Assembly (NCBI GenBank): GCA_037074705.1
Contig: CM073591.1
Span: forward strand, 86,408,032 to 86,472,031
Length of the DNA: 64,000 nt
Source: Zhengitettix transpicula
Taxonomy: Eukaryota > Arthropoda > Insecta > Orthoptera > Tetrigidae
Direction: 5' to 3'
Of this stretch, positions 35,721 through 46,040 are shown piece after piece. Position 1 is the first letter of the stretch, and every line of letters begins with the position of its first letter. The notes beneath the pieces are model-generated. The model saw nothing but the letters and a program-made list of their open reading frames with translations, had not been told where the DNA came from and did not search any database. Made by a program: the position numbers and the translations under genes.

Positions 35721-36839
35721 AATCCGTTTCCTACGTTTACCACATGGCAACTCCTCCCTCTACGAGTTCATCCCGGAGACAGAAACGTGTCCGCGTTTTC
35801 GCCAAAAGCGTGACGCAATCATAACAATACCCGACGCGGTACTGCACCAAACAAAGGATGCCGACAAAGCAAACGTAACATACGAAGGAGCCCGCGGATG
35901 ACCAATTGTCATTTATATGTATGTAACCCAGGGTCAAAATGTGTCTTGAGGGAAACGTATAAAAGCGTTGCGAAGTAAACACAGGTGGAGTAGTACCAGC
36001 GCAATCGGGCACTAGGTCAAACGTCGACAATCAGTCGAGCGTAGCGCCGTCAGGCGAACGCCAGGTCGTTCAGTTGATGAGTAGTAGAGTGCCAACTCCC
36101 TCGAGCGTCAGGGGATATTGTTTACATTTATCAGTCGAGAGGCAGTCCAGTGACGGGTCTTGGGCCGAGTGGACTGGAGTCGAACGTTCTGTCCGAGTGT
36201 GTCTTTGGTTTTTGATCGCTGTTTCTATCAGAGTGTGAAATCATTCTGATCCTAAGCAATTTTATGTGTTGTGGTGGATCCAACTTGTATTTTTGAAGGA
36301 CGTTGTGTTTTCATGCGGACATAGTATAACGAATCTCACTCGAGTTAAACTCTGATAAACCTGCCAAAGGTTGATAAAAGGCCACAGGAGATGGTAATCC
36401 TGTGTAATGCCGTCTATCTAAGATAGCTCTGCCAACAAATCCTATCTCCACACTTCCTATGATGATACTGGACAATACATCTTGCTGTAGCAAAGTGGAG
36501 AAGGGTGGTTAATTTAGGTTTGTGAGATTGGTTCATTAAAAATAAGCGAGTTGAACTATATTTTGCTCGCCGTCGAGCCGATTCATTCGGATTGATTCAA
36601 TAAACTTTCCAGATCTCCGAAGTTTGTTCTGAGCATAGCAAGTGTGCTTGGTCACTTGAGAATCGCATTTGATTTTCCAAGGTATTCGTTTAGTTTTAGT
36701 TGTGCATAATAAGTAAGCGTTAGATTTCTATTGTAAAACGTTATATAAGTTTGTTTTCATTTTGTAAATTCCTATATTTCATTGGAGTCCAGTAGGCGAC
36801 CCTGAGATATATTACTCTTAATTAAGTGTTTACTACATT
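35721..36839 (+). mobile_element. LTR-like element, copy 4 (contains the 835-1365 repeat)
   Basis: A CCAAT-like 'gaccaattgtc' near 35899 and TATA 'gtataaaag' near 35958 are followed by the leader shared with 835-1365 (to about 36545). Then come AATAAA near 36599, the U5-like CCAGTAGGCGACCCTGAG at 36789-36806, and the PBS pair at 36843 and 36912. The order U3-R-U5-PBS is that of a 5' LTR, and this copy is the fullest in the window. An exact LTR start is not visible. No gag/pol follows; a (TA)n tract begins at 36963. Confidence 0.6.
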
Positions 36840-36842
36840 ATT

Positions 36843-36929
36843 TGGCACTGCAATGTGGGGTTTGTACTTTTGCTATATTTATTAGAGGTCATTTATTTGA
36901 TTATTACATTATTTGGATCCCAACGTGGG
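36843..36929 (+). promoter_or_regulatory. Duplicated tRNA-Lys-type primer-binding sites
   Basis: TGGATCCCAACGTGGGGC at 36912-36929 matches 16 of 18 positions of the tRNA-Lys PBS TGGCGCCCAACGTGGGGC. A more decayed version, TGGCACTGCAATGTGGGG, lies at 36843-36860. Both sit in a ~69-bp direct duplication that begins 'tacattattt' and ends 'aatttatt/atatttatt'. Confidence 0.6.
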
Positions 36930-36959
36930 GCGATATTCCTCAAATTTATTTTGAATATT

Positions 36960-36962
<3 letters not shown>

Positions 36963-36995
<33 letters not shown>
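36963..36995. repeat. (TA)n microsatellite
   Basis: An uninterrupted AT run preceded by 'attacaa', the same wording that precedes the (TA)n at 56414. Confidence 0.97.
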
Positions 36996-36996
<1 letters not shown>

Positions 36997-37079
36997 CATG
37001 TCAATTTGATCTTGTTGTATTATTTTCGTTATCGGCATGCAAATGTCGCACCGTCTGTTGTTCGGTATTGTTAAGTTGA

Positions 37080-37313
37080 GACGTATTATTGTGCGCGCGT
37101 CGATGTGTTAGTACAGTTCTTGACGGGGTATGGAGCTCAAAACATTCGAGCACAGAAGTATTGGAAATGTTATAAGGAACTTTAATGTTTTTCGTTGATC
37201 AATAAGCCACGCCCTGCAGATATATACATCTCATGTCTCGATACAATAAAAGTTATTGTTAAGTTTGATAATTTTCTTATTATACAAAAATTAACTGGCG
37301 CCCTATAAAATTG
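37080..37313 (+). mobile_element. LTR R/U5 end with PBS, plus strand
   Basis: An AATAAA signal at about 37247 is followed ~45 bases later by 'aaaaattaac' and TGGCGCCCTATAAAATTG (37296-37313), as expected at an LTR/PBS junction. It is homologous to the inverted copy at 35508-35640. The part 37155-37215 weakly resembles 11870-11945. No gag is recognised downstream. Confidence 0.5.
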
Positions 37314-38437
37314 TGGAAAACGGCGAAAGATGGGTGTATTAAATCTATATTTCATGTTGTCGCATTATGGACATATTTATTACTACTTTTTTCTGATTCT
37401 CTCAAAACGTGGACGGAGAAAATGGAACATCGCGGTCAACTGGTAGTGATTTTGAGAGGACGAAAAAGAAAGTCAGTTGTTCAAAGTGGTAATAATATTT
37501 TGCGGTGCAATATTTTATTGTAAAAAGAATTAAAATTGGAGAGCTTCTGGTTACGTCTAGGAGGATATTTTGTTACCACAGCTCATATACAGTCATAGAG
37601 CCAACTTTATCCTGATATTAAGGGATTATGACTATTTATTTTATACGATTACGAAAATTTTTATAATATCTAAATGGGCTAATCAGTTCTATATATAATT
37701 GTTTTTGTGATAACTTAAAAATTACATATTGTAATATTAAGTATAGAATGACTTCTGTTAGTTTTGCTTCAACCACTAAATAAAGAATAATACAAAATAT
37801 GATCCCAACTATGGGGCTTTTTAAGAAACGAAAGGGTAAGCGTTACAGTAATAAACCTTAACGTTGGTACAACTGAACAATAAATTTTAATCGAAATCTA
37901 TTATTCACACTATTGTAGATTTCTCAAATCATAATACATACGCAGGATTGAGTTCAGTTCAGTACTAGTGGCTTTACCGACTGTTTGTATCTGGATTATT
38001 TGCATTTGTTGGAAAACCTTTATGTCATTTACGGAGATGATGATGAGAAATGTATGCAGAAGCTTCAACACAATAGTAACGACATATAAATTAATTGCCA
38101 GAGTAGTTTAAGTCGCAGAATTATCACGATTTCTATACACTAAAGCCAGCCAGTATTATACGTCTTTACAACACGTTAGTGGCAATTTCCAATAGCACTC
38201 TGTGCCTCCGCTTGGAGAGTTTTCGCTCAGGGAGCTGATTGATCGGCTGACGGTAGCAAGATGATTGATGGCGCCAACTATCAGCTCCTTTCGTAAGGAA
38301 TGTACCCAAGCACGCTTATAAACGTCCTACATGGCACTGAAAAATGTAGTCTCAAAACACGGCAGATACTGAACGCTGTAAATGATTCTTTCGCACATTG
38401 CACAGGGTAATGACGGAATTTTTTACGTTCCTCTAAT

Positions 38438-38460
38438 GTCACCCTGCCAAACAGGGTGAC
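38438..38460. repeat. Perfect 9-bp hairpin
   Basis: GTCACCCTG and CAGGGTGAC are separated by CCAAA. It is GC-rich in an AT-rich setting and could form in RNA. No T-run follows on either strand. Its function is unknown. Confidence 0.85.
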
Positions 38461-40172
38461 TCTACTCGCTTAATAAAATTCTTCAACCTGGTTTAACATT
38501 TAAAAATATTCTTGCTCAAATTCAGTGGTCTAATTTCCAAAAACAAAGTATGACAATCGGCTATTAATGATACATTATTTATTAACTATTTTAATTGAAA
38601 TTTTCGTAGTTAAGTAATTTCTAATACAAATGTGTTGTAGTGTAATTGACTGTTACATGACTAAGTAAAAGTTGTTCGAAGGAAACATGTGTCACTGTGC
38701 GGCAGAAAGTATCGTCCAATATTTTCAATTCTCGTTTCTGTATTTTCCTGTATTTATGTTAACGTGATTCAAATATTCAAATATTGTACAACCATTCTGT
38801 TTGATTTATATTTTGTTATAAAATCAATTAATTTAAATCAACAATGGATATTGAATGCTAGAAGAATATCCGTTCTGCGCAACGATGTTTCATAAAAGAA
38901 AACTATAAATAACAGAAAAAACCTAAAGACATCACCGATTAATATCATAAACAATACCAAATGTTCAGTATTAAAAAGAAAGTTGCCAAATACAGTTCTT
39001 TAAAACAAGTTTAGTTTGCCCAACATAACACTAAGATCAATTCAATTTTCAAATTCATAAACAGAATTTTATGTTTATATTTATACAGTGAGTTTAATTA
39101 AGCTAAAATACGACACGCGGATTTTGGAAGCACTTGACTGTGACATCACGTCAGTGGTAGAAAATAATATTTTCTCGGAATTATATGCCTATAAATGTGA
39201 GTTTCTGTGCCCTGTAGTTATATGAATATTTAAAAATGAGACCCTTTTCAACTTATTTTCTTGGAATGTACCTTAATTTCTTCAACTTCAATTTCAACCC
39301 TTCAAGGGTTTATTTTTAAAACAATTACTGTGGTATTGGTTGCATACACATTAATACTACTATATATTGAAAATTTATAGCTTCAGTAATTTTCTGTCTG
39401 AGTTTATAAGTCAGTCAGTTTCTGTAACATCGTGATTGTCTATGTTCTTCCTTCCTTTTCATAAGGACCTGTGTTCTTTGAAAACTTAAGTCCAAACTTC
39501 TCCAAGTAATGAAGGAATGCCACTACACCAAAACCCATAATTTCCAACACTGCTTCCTTGACGTAGAATAATAGTTTTTACGAGACAATGTAGCAACTTC
39601 TTCCTATTCATGGAACGTACGGATAGCTATTTTTTAAGCTTCTTATTTTTTGTGTATTAGGCCTACATATACTATGTAAACCGATTCTTATGGGGAAAGG
39701 TATCTCGGTAACATAATTATCAAATGGTGAGAATCTTTACGCGAAATGTTATAAATTATTTGCGTGCGGTATACAATTGTTATTGGATTATATTTTACTT
39801 TTATAATATTTTCATTTAATGGTCCCCGTATAGGTGACTCGTTTTCCCACCTTAATTTTTTATAGCGCTAATGGAAAATATAATGTAGATGAAAATAAGT
39901 ATAAACTGTGAGTGTGAATTATACGTATGTTTCGGTAAGCGCAGGCAGGACAGGACGTGAACAATAAAAGCATTTACATAGTCCAAAGCTTGGGCATGAG
40001 TTTCTTTTTTTTGTGTGTAAAACCATCCCAGAGGACAGTTTATCAAGAAGGGAAATTTGGAGTCAATTCAGGAAACAAAAATTTATCCTTAAGCCAGAAC
40101 AGATTCGCCACGAACATCGGCTGTAGAAATATAATATTCCTAAAATTAAAGGATCTTTTACCGATCTGAGGG

Positions 40173-40253
40173 TCAAACGCATGACAGCATAAATTCCTCC
40201 AGCGGCCATCCAGCTTCATCATCGAGAAAAGAACGATAACGTGTATCTTCAAC
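40173..40253 (-). CDS. Possible terminal exon, unknown product
   Basis: The minus strand has an AG at 40254-40255 followed by 26 codons and a TGA, ending DDEAGWPLEEFMLSCV. The composition looks protein-like and the final S-C-V would fit a class I PDZ-binding end. Against it, the sequence before the AG has no good polypyrimidine tract, the frame is short, and a longer open frame (40043-40348) overlaps in another phase. It may be a decayed gene or chance. Confidence 0.15.
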   Translation of the reverse strand, partial: VEDTRYRSFLDDEAGWPLEEFMLSCV

Positions 40254-41220
40254 CTACTACGTTTGAGTATCATAATGTCCAAGCATTGTAATTTTGCATC
40301 TTTGAAGTTTAGCAGTTTCTTAAGTCCATGTTCTTTGAGAGTAGCCATTGAAAACCTACCATCTATATTTTTTAAGCTTACCGAAGAAATGCCATGAGTG
40401 TTAAGTTTAAATTTGTTCTTAGTATAAGTTTAATTCAAGTCATTCCTTATATAGAACTGACATTGACTATAATGAATATATAATTCTTTTTTAAAAAAGA
40501 TTTTAAATAACTTCGAAGTGCGATTCCAAAAAACTTATCAAAAGAAAAATCAGTCTTAATATTTTATATTAATTGTATTGTAATATTATTTACAGGTGCT
40601 ACTGTGAATATGCCAATTACGAATCATAAGTTGTGTAAGTCTTAGCCATTTATTTACATTCTACGTACTTCATTCGAACTTAATTCTTATTTTTTTGTAA
40701 CAAAATAATAATTCCATTTTTATGTAAAACTGAAATCACTCTAAATATCGATATAGATGTAAATTTAAAGTCGCTAAATACAAAATCTGACTTACACAGC
40801 ATTTCATACAAATCCATATAACGCATTTAGGTAGATCATTTTAAATCTATGTAATAAAGTTGTAATTAAAGGATTTTTCAATTTTGACATTGTTTTAACA
40901 TAAATTCGAATAATAATTAAAGTTAATCACATTGTAAATACATGCCATATTGTCTTACAGGATTTCCTTTAAGACAGACACGCATTTGGCTAGAGAAACT
41001 GATTAACTCAACGTTTGCGGGAATATATGAAGGAACAAATAATTATAAAAATGGAAGTTGTGTATTTAATAGTATATTATTTGTAATTAATGATAGGTAA
41101 AAATATTTAAAGGTTTATCTAAAAATTGTTTACATAAAAATGTATAAATTGTAAATATTTTAGTGACGTTTCTCTAGATAACTGTTTCAGATTATCGGAA
41201 GCTCTTAAAGAATAAAAATT

Positions 41221-41280
41221 AAAATAATTTTAGAGAAATTTATTAGATAAAAAATAAAATAATTTTAGAGAAATTTATTA
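41221..41280. repeat. 35-bp tandem duplication
   Basis: 'aaaataattttagagaaat' plus 'ttatta' appears at 41221-41245 and again at 41256-41280, with similar linker sequence. The close match suggests a recent event. Confidence 0.85.
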
Positions 41281-41519
41281 AAGTTTTTCTTAAACCTTTA
41301 GCGTAAAAATATAAATAAAATAAAAATCAGTCAAAATTAATTTAAATTGTCTTAAAGTAAAAAAAATATTACTTATTTTAATTATCTGTGATTCAATAAT
41401 ACGTGGTATGTCTATTCTAAATACTGTTGTGTAATAATGTATTACATCAACGTATTATATTTTATCTCAAATGTTGAATACAATAGGCTCGTATATCACT
41501 TGTTGGAATGCGAAAACCC

Positions 41520-41775
41520 CTGAGGAAATATGGCGGTCGAGTTTGGCGACGACAGCGCGCGGAGAACACAAGGCGGCTTGATAACGTCATTAGGAAAAGC
41601 CGCCCTTAGTCGACCAGCCCTGTCGTTAAGGAGCCATGGGGACATTAGGAGCCGGCTCGGCTACAGCTCGGCCCAAATGTTACTGGCCGTAGACGAGCTT
41701 TCTCTACAGACCACTCCGTTGTTCCGAGACGTTAAACATTCAGCACAGACTGCGACGGATAAGGAAGACTGACTG
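41520..41775. other. GC-rich block of unknown nature
   Basis: CpG-rich compared with both sides, with 'atatggcgg' (YY1/Pho-like core) at the left. A plus frame of 80 codons is open but has no recognised domain. It could be an unrecognised repeat or LTR leader, or a regulatory island. Confidence 0.3.
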
Positions 41776-42026
41776 AGATTAAACATTCGCCGTAATATAT
41801 TACAATTGCTTGATACTTTTGTTGACAGTACTGCTGAGCTTAAATGGACAAAAATCATTCAATAAATACATGCCTGTAATGCTAGAAAGCGAATAGTCAT
41901 TTTTATACTTCATTGTCGAAATTCCCTCATGCATTTAGTCTTAATTAAAAACGTTCACGATTAAATAACTAAAAAATGAGTGTAATGTAACAGTTATTGT
42001 TTTCATATTTAATAATGTACATTATA

Positions 42027-42175
42027 TTTTAACTAGTTGAGTGCCCGGCGTTTCCCGGGTAATTGTTTACATAAGATCGAAAAATTATTTAATTCCTCAT
42101 TAATCCATTAGTCAAGACGTGATTTAACCTACATTTTCAGAGGAAATTCTAATTTCATCATAACCCGTCAGGGCC
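42027..42175 (+). repeat. 'tgcccggc' repeat, copy 2
   Basis: 'gttgagtgcccggcgtttcccggg', 'aaaaattatttaattcc', 'ttagtcaagacgtgatttaacct' align with 8693-8800. It is shorter here and ends before the minisatellite. Confidence 0.6.
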
Positions 42176-42189
42176 TTTAGAGAAGTATA

Positions 42190-42297
42190 AACACACCCGA
42201 TAACAAGTATCAAAAATACTCTTGGTAACTTAAGAGCGTCAATAATACTCCCGATGCGTTGAGAAGGTCAAAAATACTCTTGGTACCCCAAGAGGCC
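42190..42297 (+). repeat. Degenerate ~30-bp minisatellite, left part
   Basis: Four units are visible: 'cccgataacaagtatcaaa', 'ggtaacttaagagcgtcaat', 'gatgcgttgagaaggtcaaa' and 'ggtaccccaagaggcctaat', each ending in an 'aatactc..'-type half. The consensus is about GGTAACTTAAGAGTGTCAAA followed by AATACTC. The same unit, in the same orientation, resumes at 45055 beyond the R2-like element. Confidence 0.8.
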
Positions 42298-43004
42298 TAA
42301 TACACTGAAAACTACATGAACTATTTAATTCAACGCACAAGGCGCGACTTACAGCTGATGCAATGCCCAATAACAACAGATCCCGGTGGTAATGGACCTG
42401 TATAACCTTTTTGGCCCATCTTTTGTACAACAGGGTAACTCAACAATAGGAAAATAAGGAAAATCCGAGATGGAAAGGGGGAATAGGCAATGATAGGAAA
42501 TTCTACTATCAGCGAACTGCTATCAACACTGCCCCCACGAGGCCAACACCAGTAAGAGGGTATGAATAACGTAGTCCTGATGGGGCTCCCCCCTCCCCGT
42601 GGTACTATTGTTACGGTATTTCTCCCACAACTATGATAGTACAGTTCAGGGGTATTTACACACCCCCTACCACACATTATTTTAGGGGTGAACGCGTATG
42701 GCCTGCATATCTCGGATACTACTCCGATGTGCAGTTCATGGAGGCGACACCTCAAACGACTATGCTACCGTTAAGCCCCGCTTCTCTTCACTTTGCACCA
42801 TCTGATGTGTTTTAAGAAGATATAAAACACATAGAGGTACTTACTAAGAGGGGTGTATATGTAAGAATCAATATAAATAAATGGATATAGATAAATCCGT
42901 GGATATTTATTAGATATACAAGGTAAATAAGTGTAATTTTGCAAATAAATAAAGATATGTAATGGTAATCATGGAGATAGACTGATTTAATTGGGGAAAG
43001 AATA
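42298..43004 (-). mobile_element. Probable 3' untranslated part of the R2-like element
   Basis: Sequence between the end of the R2-like reading frame (stop at 43005-43007) and the resumed minisatellite. It includes a C- and G-run-rich part (42520-42680) with open frames but no recognised domain. Assigning it to the element is inference from its position. A 28S rDNA flank is not seen. Confidence 0.45.
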
Positions 43005-44560
43005 TCATTCAGTCATAATATAATTATAATCTAAGAAGTTGTGATATATTTCCTTGAAGATTCCAAGCGCCATTAGGGATATGGTTCTTAGAGTGCCCTG
43101 GTCTGTGATACCTAGATCACGTAGGTTATCTCTTGTCAGTTTTCGCATAACACCTCGTGTGCCGATTACTATTGGTAGCACTTTGAATTCCCCGGTATCT
43201 ATTTGCTCCTTTAAGGTTGTCTCCAAAGTTCCGTACTTGATCTATCCAAGGCCTCTCCGTCCTCGTGGAATATTTTAACATCCGCCACGAGGACCCTTTC
43301 CCTGTCTAGTATGACGAGGTCCGGTTGGAGGGCCTTGTTCAGAGGTTCCATTAATCGTGGTTCTTTTGTGACCTATGCTTTTCCAGACTTAAGGATCTTT
43401 GACTCGATCAGATCCATGATCTCGTTGTGACGGACACTGTGGAGGTTCTTAGTACTTATGCACTGGCCGAGGATGTGGCCCAGTGTCACTGGTTGTCCCT
43501 TACATTGTCGACATATAACGTCCGCGTTTTTTGTCGCTCTATTCAGAGTTACTTCCCCCCCCCCCCCCCGGTTGGGTCTTAGCTTCAAGGCCGTTATATA
43601 TATTTGTGGTTTTAACAGGTGAGGATTAAAGAGCCACTCATTCCCTCTTATCATTCCTGAAGGTATGTACGGCCTTACCTTGCGCTGTGAGTGAAGCCCA
43701 TTCTGTAAGTTTGTTCTCCATTTTGATTTATCAACGTCATTTATGATTCTTATGGGCCATCCTAGTTTCGCCGTATCAGGCAGCTTTTTCATCCTATCGG
43801 GTAGGATTGAGGTCTGCACGATGACACGTACTGCTGACTCATTGTGATTAAGAAATCTCCAACCCACCTTGAGCGCGGTTGACGTTAATGTTGTTTCAAG
43901 TTTATGGAACCGTAAGGCTCCGTCGCGCTTGGCCGCGTATAGCAGTCCGTATGTTAGCGCGTTTGACGGGTCTAGAGTGGTAATTAGGCTACCGTTTGCA
44001 ACTTTAACTTCCGGGTCGCCTACGTGCCAGGACCCATTTTAGTTACATCTACTGCAATTCCCATATTCATTTCTTCCAGCGATGATTTCACACTCCGGAG
44101 GAACTCAGTTGCTCGTTCTTTTGTCTCTGCTAAAATGATTAGATAATCGGCGAATGCGAGGCAGGATATGTACTCGTTGTCGCCTAGGTGGAGTTCTCTC
44201 ATTGACTCCATCTTTTCTATTGCAGAGTCTACACACATGTTAAATAGGAGGGGCGATAGTGGATCCCCTTGCTTAACCCCTCTTTTTAACTCCACGGTGA
44301 ATTCGGGGTTTGTCTGAAATGAAGTTTCCGTCTTGGAATACGAGTTGTCAATCATTTTTATTAATTCCACTGGCATGCCCTTAGCCCTTAGGTCCAATCC
44401 GGTAGGATGTCAAACGCCTTCGATGTATCAATTTGTATGGCTGTGAGGTCATTGTTATTCTTCGAGGCCTTAAGTATCTCGTTCAATAAATTGACGTTAT
44501 ATAGGCATCCCTGGGAGAGTGTGGGGTTAGGGGGGTGGGCGACACCGTGCGCCCCCACAG
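43005..44560 (-). pseudogene. R2-like non-LTR retrotransposon ORF, 5'-truncated and inactivated
   Basis: In minus-strand order: RT motif A (AIQIDTSKAFD, about 44420), motif B (ELKRGVKQGDPLSPLLFN, about 44270), motif C as FADYLIILAE (about 44140), thumb region (NALTYGLLYAAKRDGALRFHK, about 43930), CCHC knuckle CRQCKGQPVTLGHILGQC (about 43500), restriction-like endonuclease PDLVILDRERVLVADVKI (about 43280), and the C-terminal VLPIVIGTRGVMRKLT block. This domain order (RT, CCHC, PD-(D/E)XK endonuclease) is that of R2-clade elements, which normally cut 28S rDNA. Motif C has Y in place of the second Asp. Frameshifts near 44395, 44030 and 43220 and a TAG at 43373 confirm inactivity. The N-terminal zinc-finger part is missing. 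Confidence 0.88.
43555..43569. repeat. Poly(C) run of 15 inside the R2-like ORF
   Basis: It encodes the RGGGG stretch on the minus strand just before the CCHC knuckle. Slippage here could shift the frame. Confidence 0.95.
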
Positions 44561-45054
44561 AAGATGTGCTTCCCGCACCAGGGTTTGGATAAGAGGTCAT
44601 ACTTGATCCCACGCAAGTCACTGAAGTGCGGTATCACCCGGGCAGCGCAGTGTTACCCGGGCTTGGCTATTTTCTCCTAGAGGTCGCCCGGTATCTCGGA
44701 GGCACCGTCAAGACACTATGCCCCAGTTCCATCCATCTATCGACACGGTTGCCCACGTCTTAAATTGGGTTTTTCCATAAGCCGTTTAGTTACCCAACCT
44801 GCCATTGGTTGGACATTCCAACGGGACCTCGAGAGGGTAGGTCTTATGACTTGACGAGAGGGGTTATGATGATCCTTTACCAGAGTAAAGTCAATCAGTC
44901 GCCCCCCTCTCCCGAAACCAGAGCTCTCCTTAGCCGGGCACATAAAGGCTGAAGACATGGCAATTAGTCATCGGCACAATAATGTGCCCTTCCTCACTGA
45001 CCAGCATCCTGGCACGGTCCAGTCGTGAGAGCCTAAGAGTCGTAGAGTTGATTA
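44561..45054 (-). mobile_element. Possible 5' region of the R2-like element
   Basis: GC-richer sequence between the RT start and the minisatellite. I could not find a C2H2/Myb N-terminal domain or an intact frame. It may be a rearranged 5' UTR. R2 5' ends often form HDV-like ribozymes; I could not establish such a fold here. Confidence 0.35.
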
Positions 45055-45430
45055 TGCACCCAGTGCCCTAAGCGAGTAAATCTTTCTTAATGTAACTAAA
45101 GAGTGTAAAAATTACTCCCAATACCATTCAGAGTAAAAAAACTCCCGGTATGCTAAGAAAATCAAAAAAAACTCTTTTCCGAAAACCAAAATACAGACGT
45201 TAATAGATTAAAAAAGTCTTCTGACCCTAATAGAGTAAAAAAAACTACTGCCTGAATCTTCAGGGAGTCAGAGATGCTCTCAGTACATTAAGACAATGAA
45301 AAATAATCCTTGTACCTTACGAAACTCAAAAGTAATCTCGCTACTCTAAAAATGTAAATATAATGCACCCGTTACCTTAAGAGTGTCAAAAATATTCCGG
45401 TACTGAAAGAGTCAAAAATGCAGCCTGTTT
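45055..45430 (+). repeat. Degenerate ~30-bp minisatellite, right part
   Basis: About 12-13 units, for example 'gttaccttaagagtgtcaaa', 'agtacattaagacaatgaaa', 'gtaccttacgaaactcaaaa' and 'gtatgctaagaaaatcaaaa'. Unit lengths run from about 22 to 32 bases and divergence is high, so the array is old. It has the same unit and orientation as 42190-42297. Confidence 0.8.
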
Positions 45431-46040
45431 TTAAAATGCCACCCATTCCACTCCACCTCTACAGGTGATTGCGGTGTTTTACTTTAGTTTTCTGCAAGTT
45501 TTTAAGATAGTATTAGCTACGCTGCTAGGAGCAGAACTAGAACTTAACCGGCATGTATTTTATCCGACTTCCATAACCCCGGATTCGACACCAATGTTAA
45601 TTGTTGTCGCGTTATTTTTATGTAACACTCCTCCACTGCTAAAGGAGATGAAATTATAAACAAACAACAACGGGGGGGGGGGGAACTATCAATCTCATTG
45701 ACCCCGAAAAAGTTTCTTTGACGCAAATACCGGCCGTTTGAAAATTTACACACCCATCCCTTCGAGTGGTAGTTGTGTCTTACCCTCACAGTGTTTGTTT
45801 CCGGTTCGAAAAAAACGAGTATACAAAGTTTGGTCAAATTTTCTTCATGGGTATTTTTGTATACATACACATATACAAAGTCAATTTTATTTATTAGACG
45901 ATCAAATCGATGAAAATCAGTATCTAATCCGAGCAAATACATTGGAATCAAACTCAATAATATATTTGTTTATAAAACCTAAAGACACCGAAGATTTTCG
46001 TAATGTTAGTTCAGGAAGGAAGCTTTAGCAATGGACTTTC
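45431..46040. other. Non-coding stretch with a poly(G) run
   Basis: A G12 run lies at 45672-45683. A 137-codon minus frame (45544-45957) lacks a recognised domain. Nothing else. Confidence 0.4.

Larger units (their letters stand above)
37314..42020. other. Long mostly AT-rich stretch
   Basis: No gene recognised. Included items listed separately: a hairpin (38438-38460), a possible exon (40173-40253), a short tandem duplication (41221-41280) and a GC-rich block (41520-41775). TGGCGCCAACTATCAG at 38269 has a PBS-like start but no LTR context. Confidence 0.4.

Noticed and set aside
38269..38286. TGGCGCCAAC, PBS-like
   Set aside because: There is no AATAAA or LTR-like sequence in the right position upstream and only the first seven bases fit.
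42330..42755. 141-codon minus frame next to the R2-like element
   Set aside because: It lies after the ORF stop in the probable 3' UTR and matches no R2 domain.
42300..45060. 28S rDNA flanks around the R2-like element
   Set aside because: Neither side contains recognisable 28S sequence; the flanks are minisatellite units.
45544..45957. 137-codon minus frame
   Set aside because: No domain, no splice context, ordinary AT-rich surroundings.
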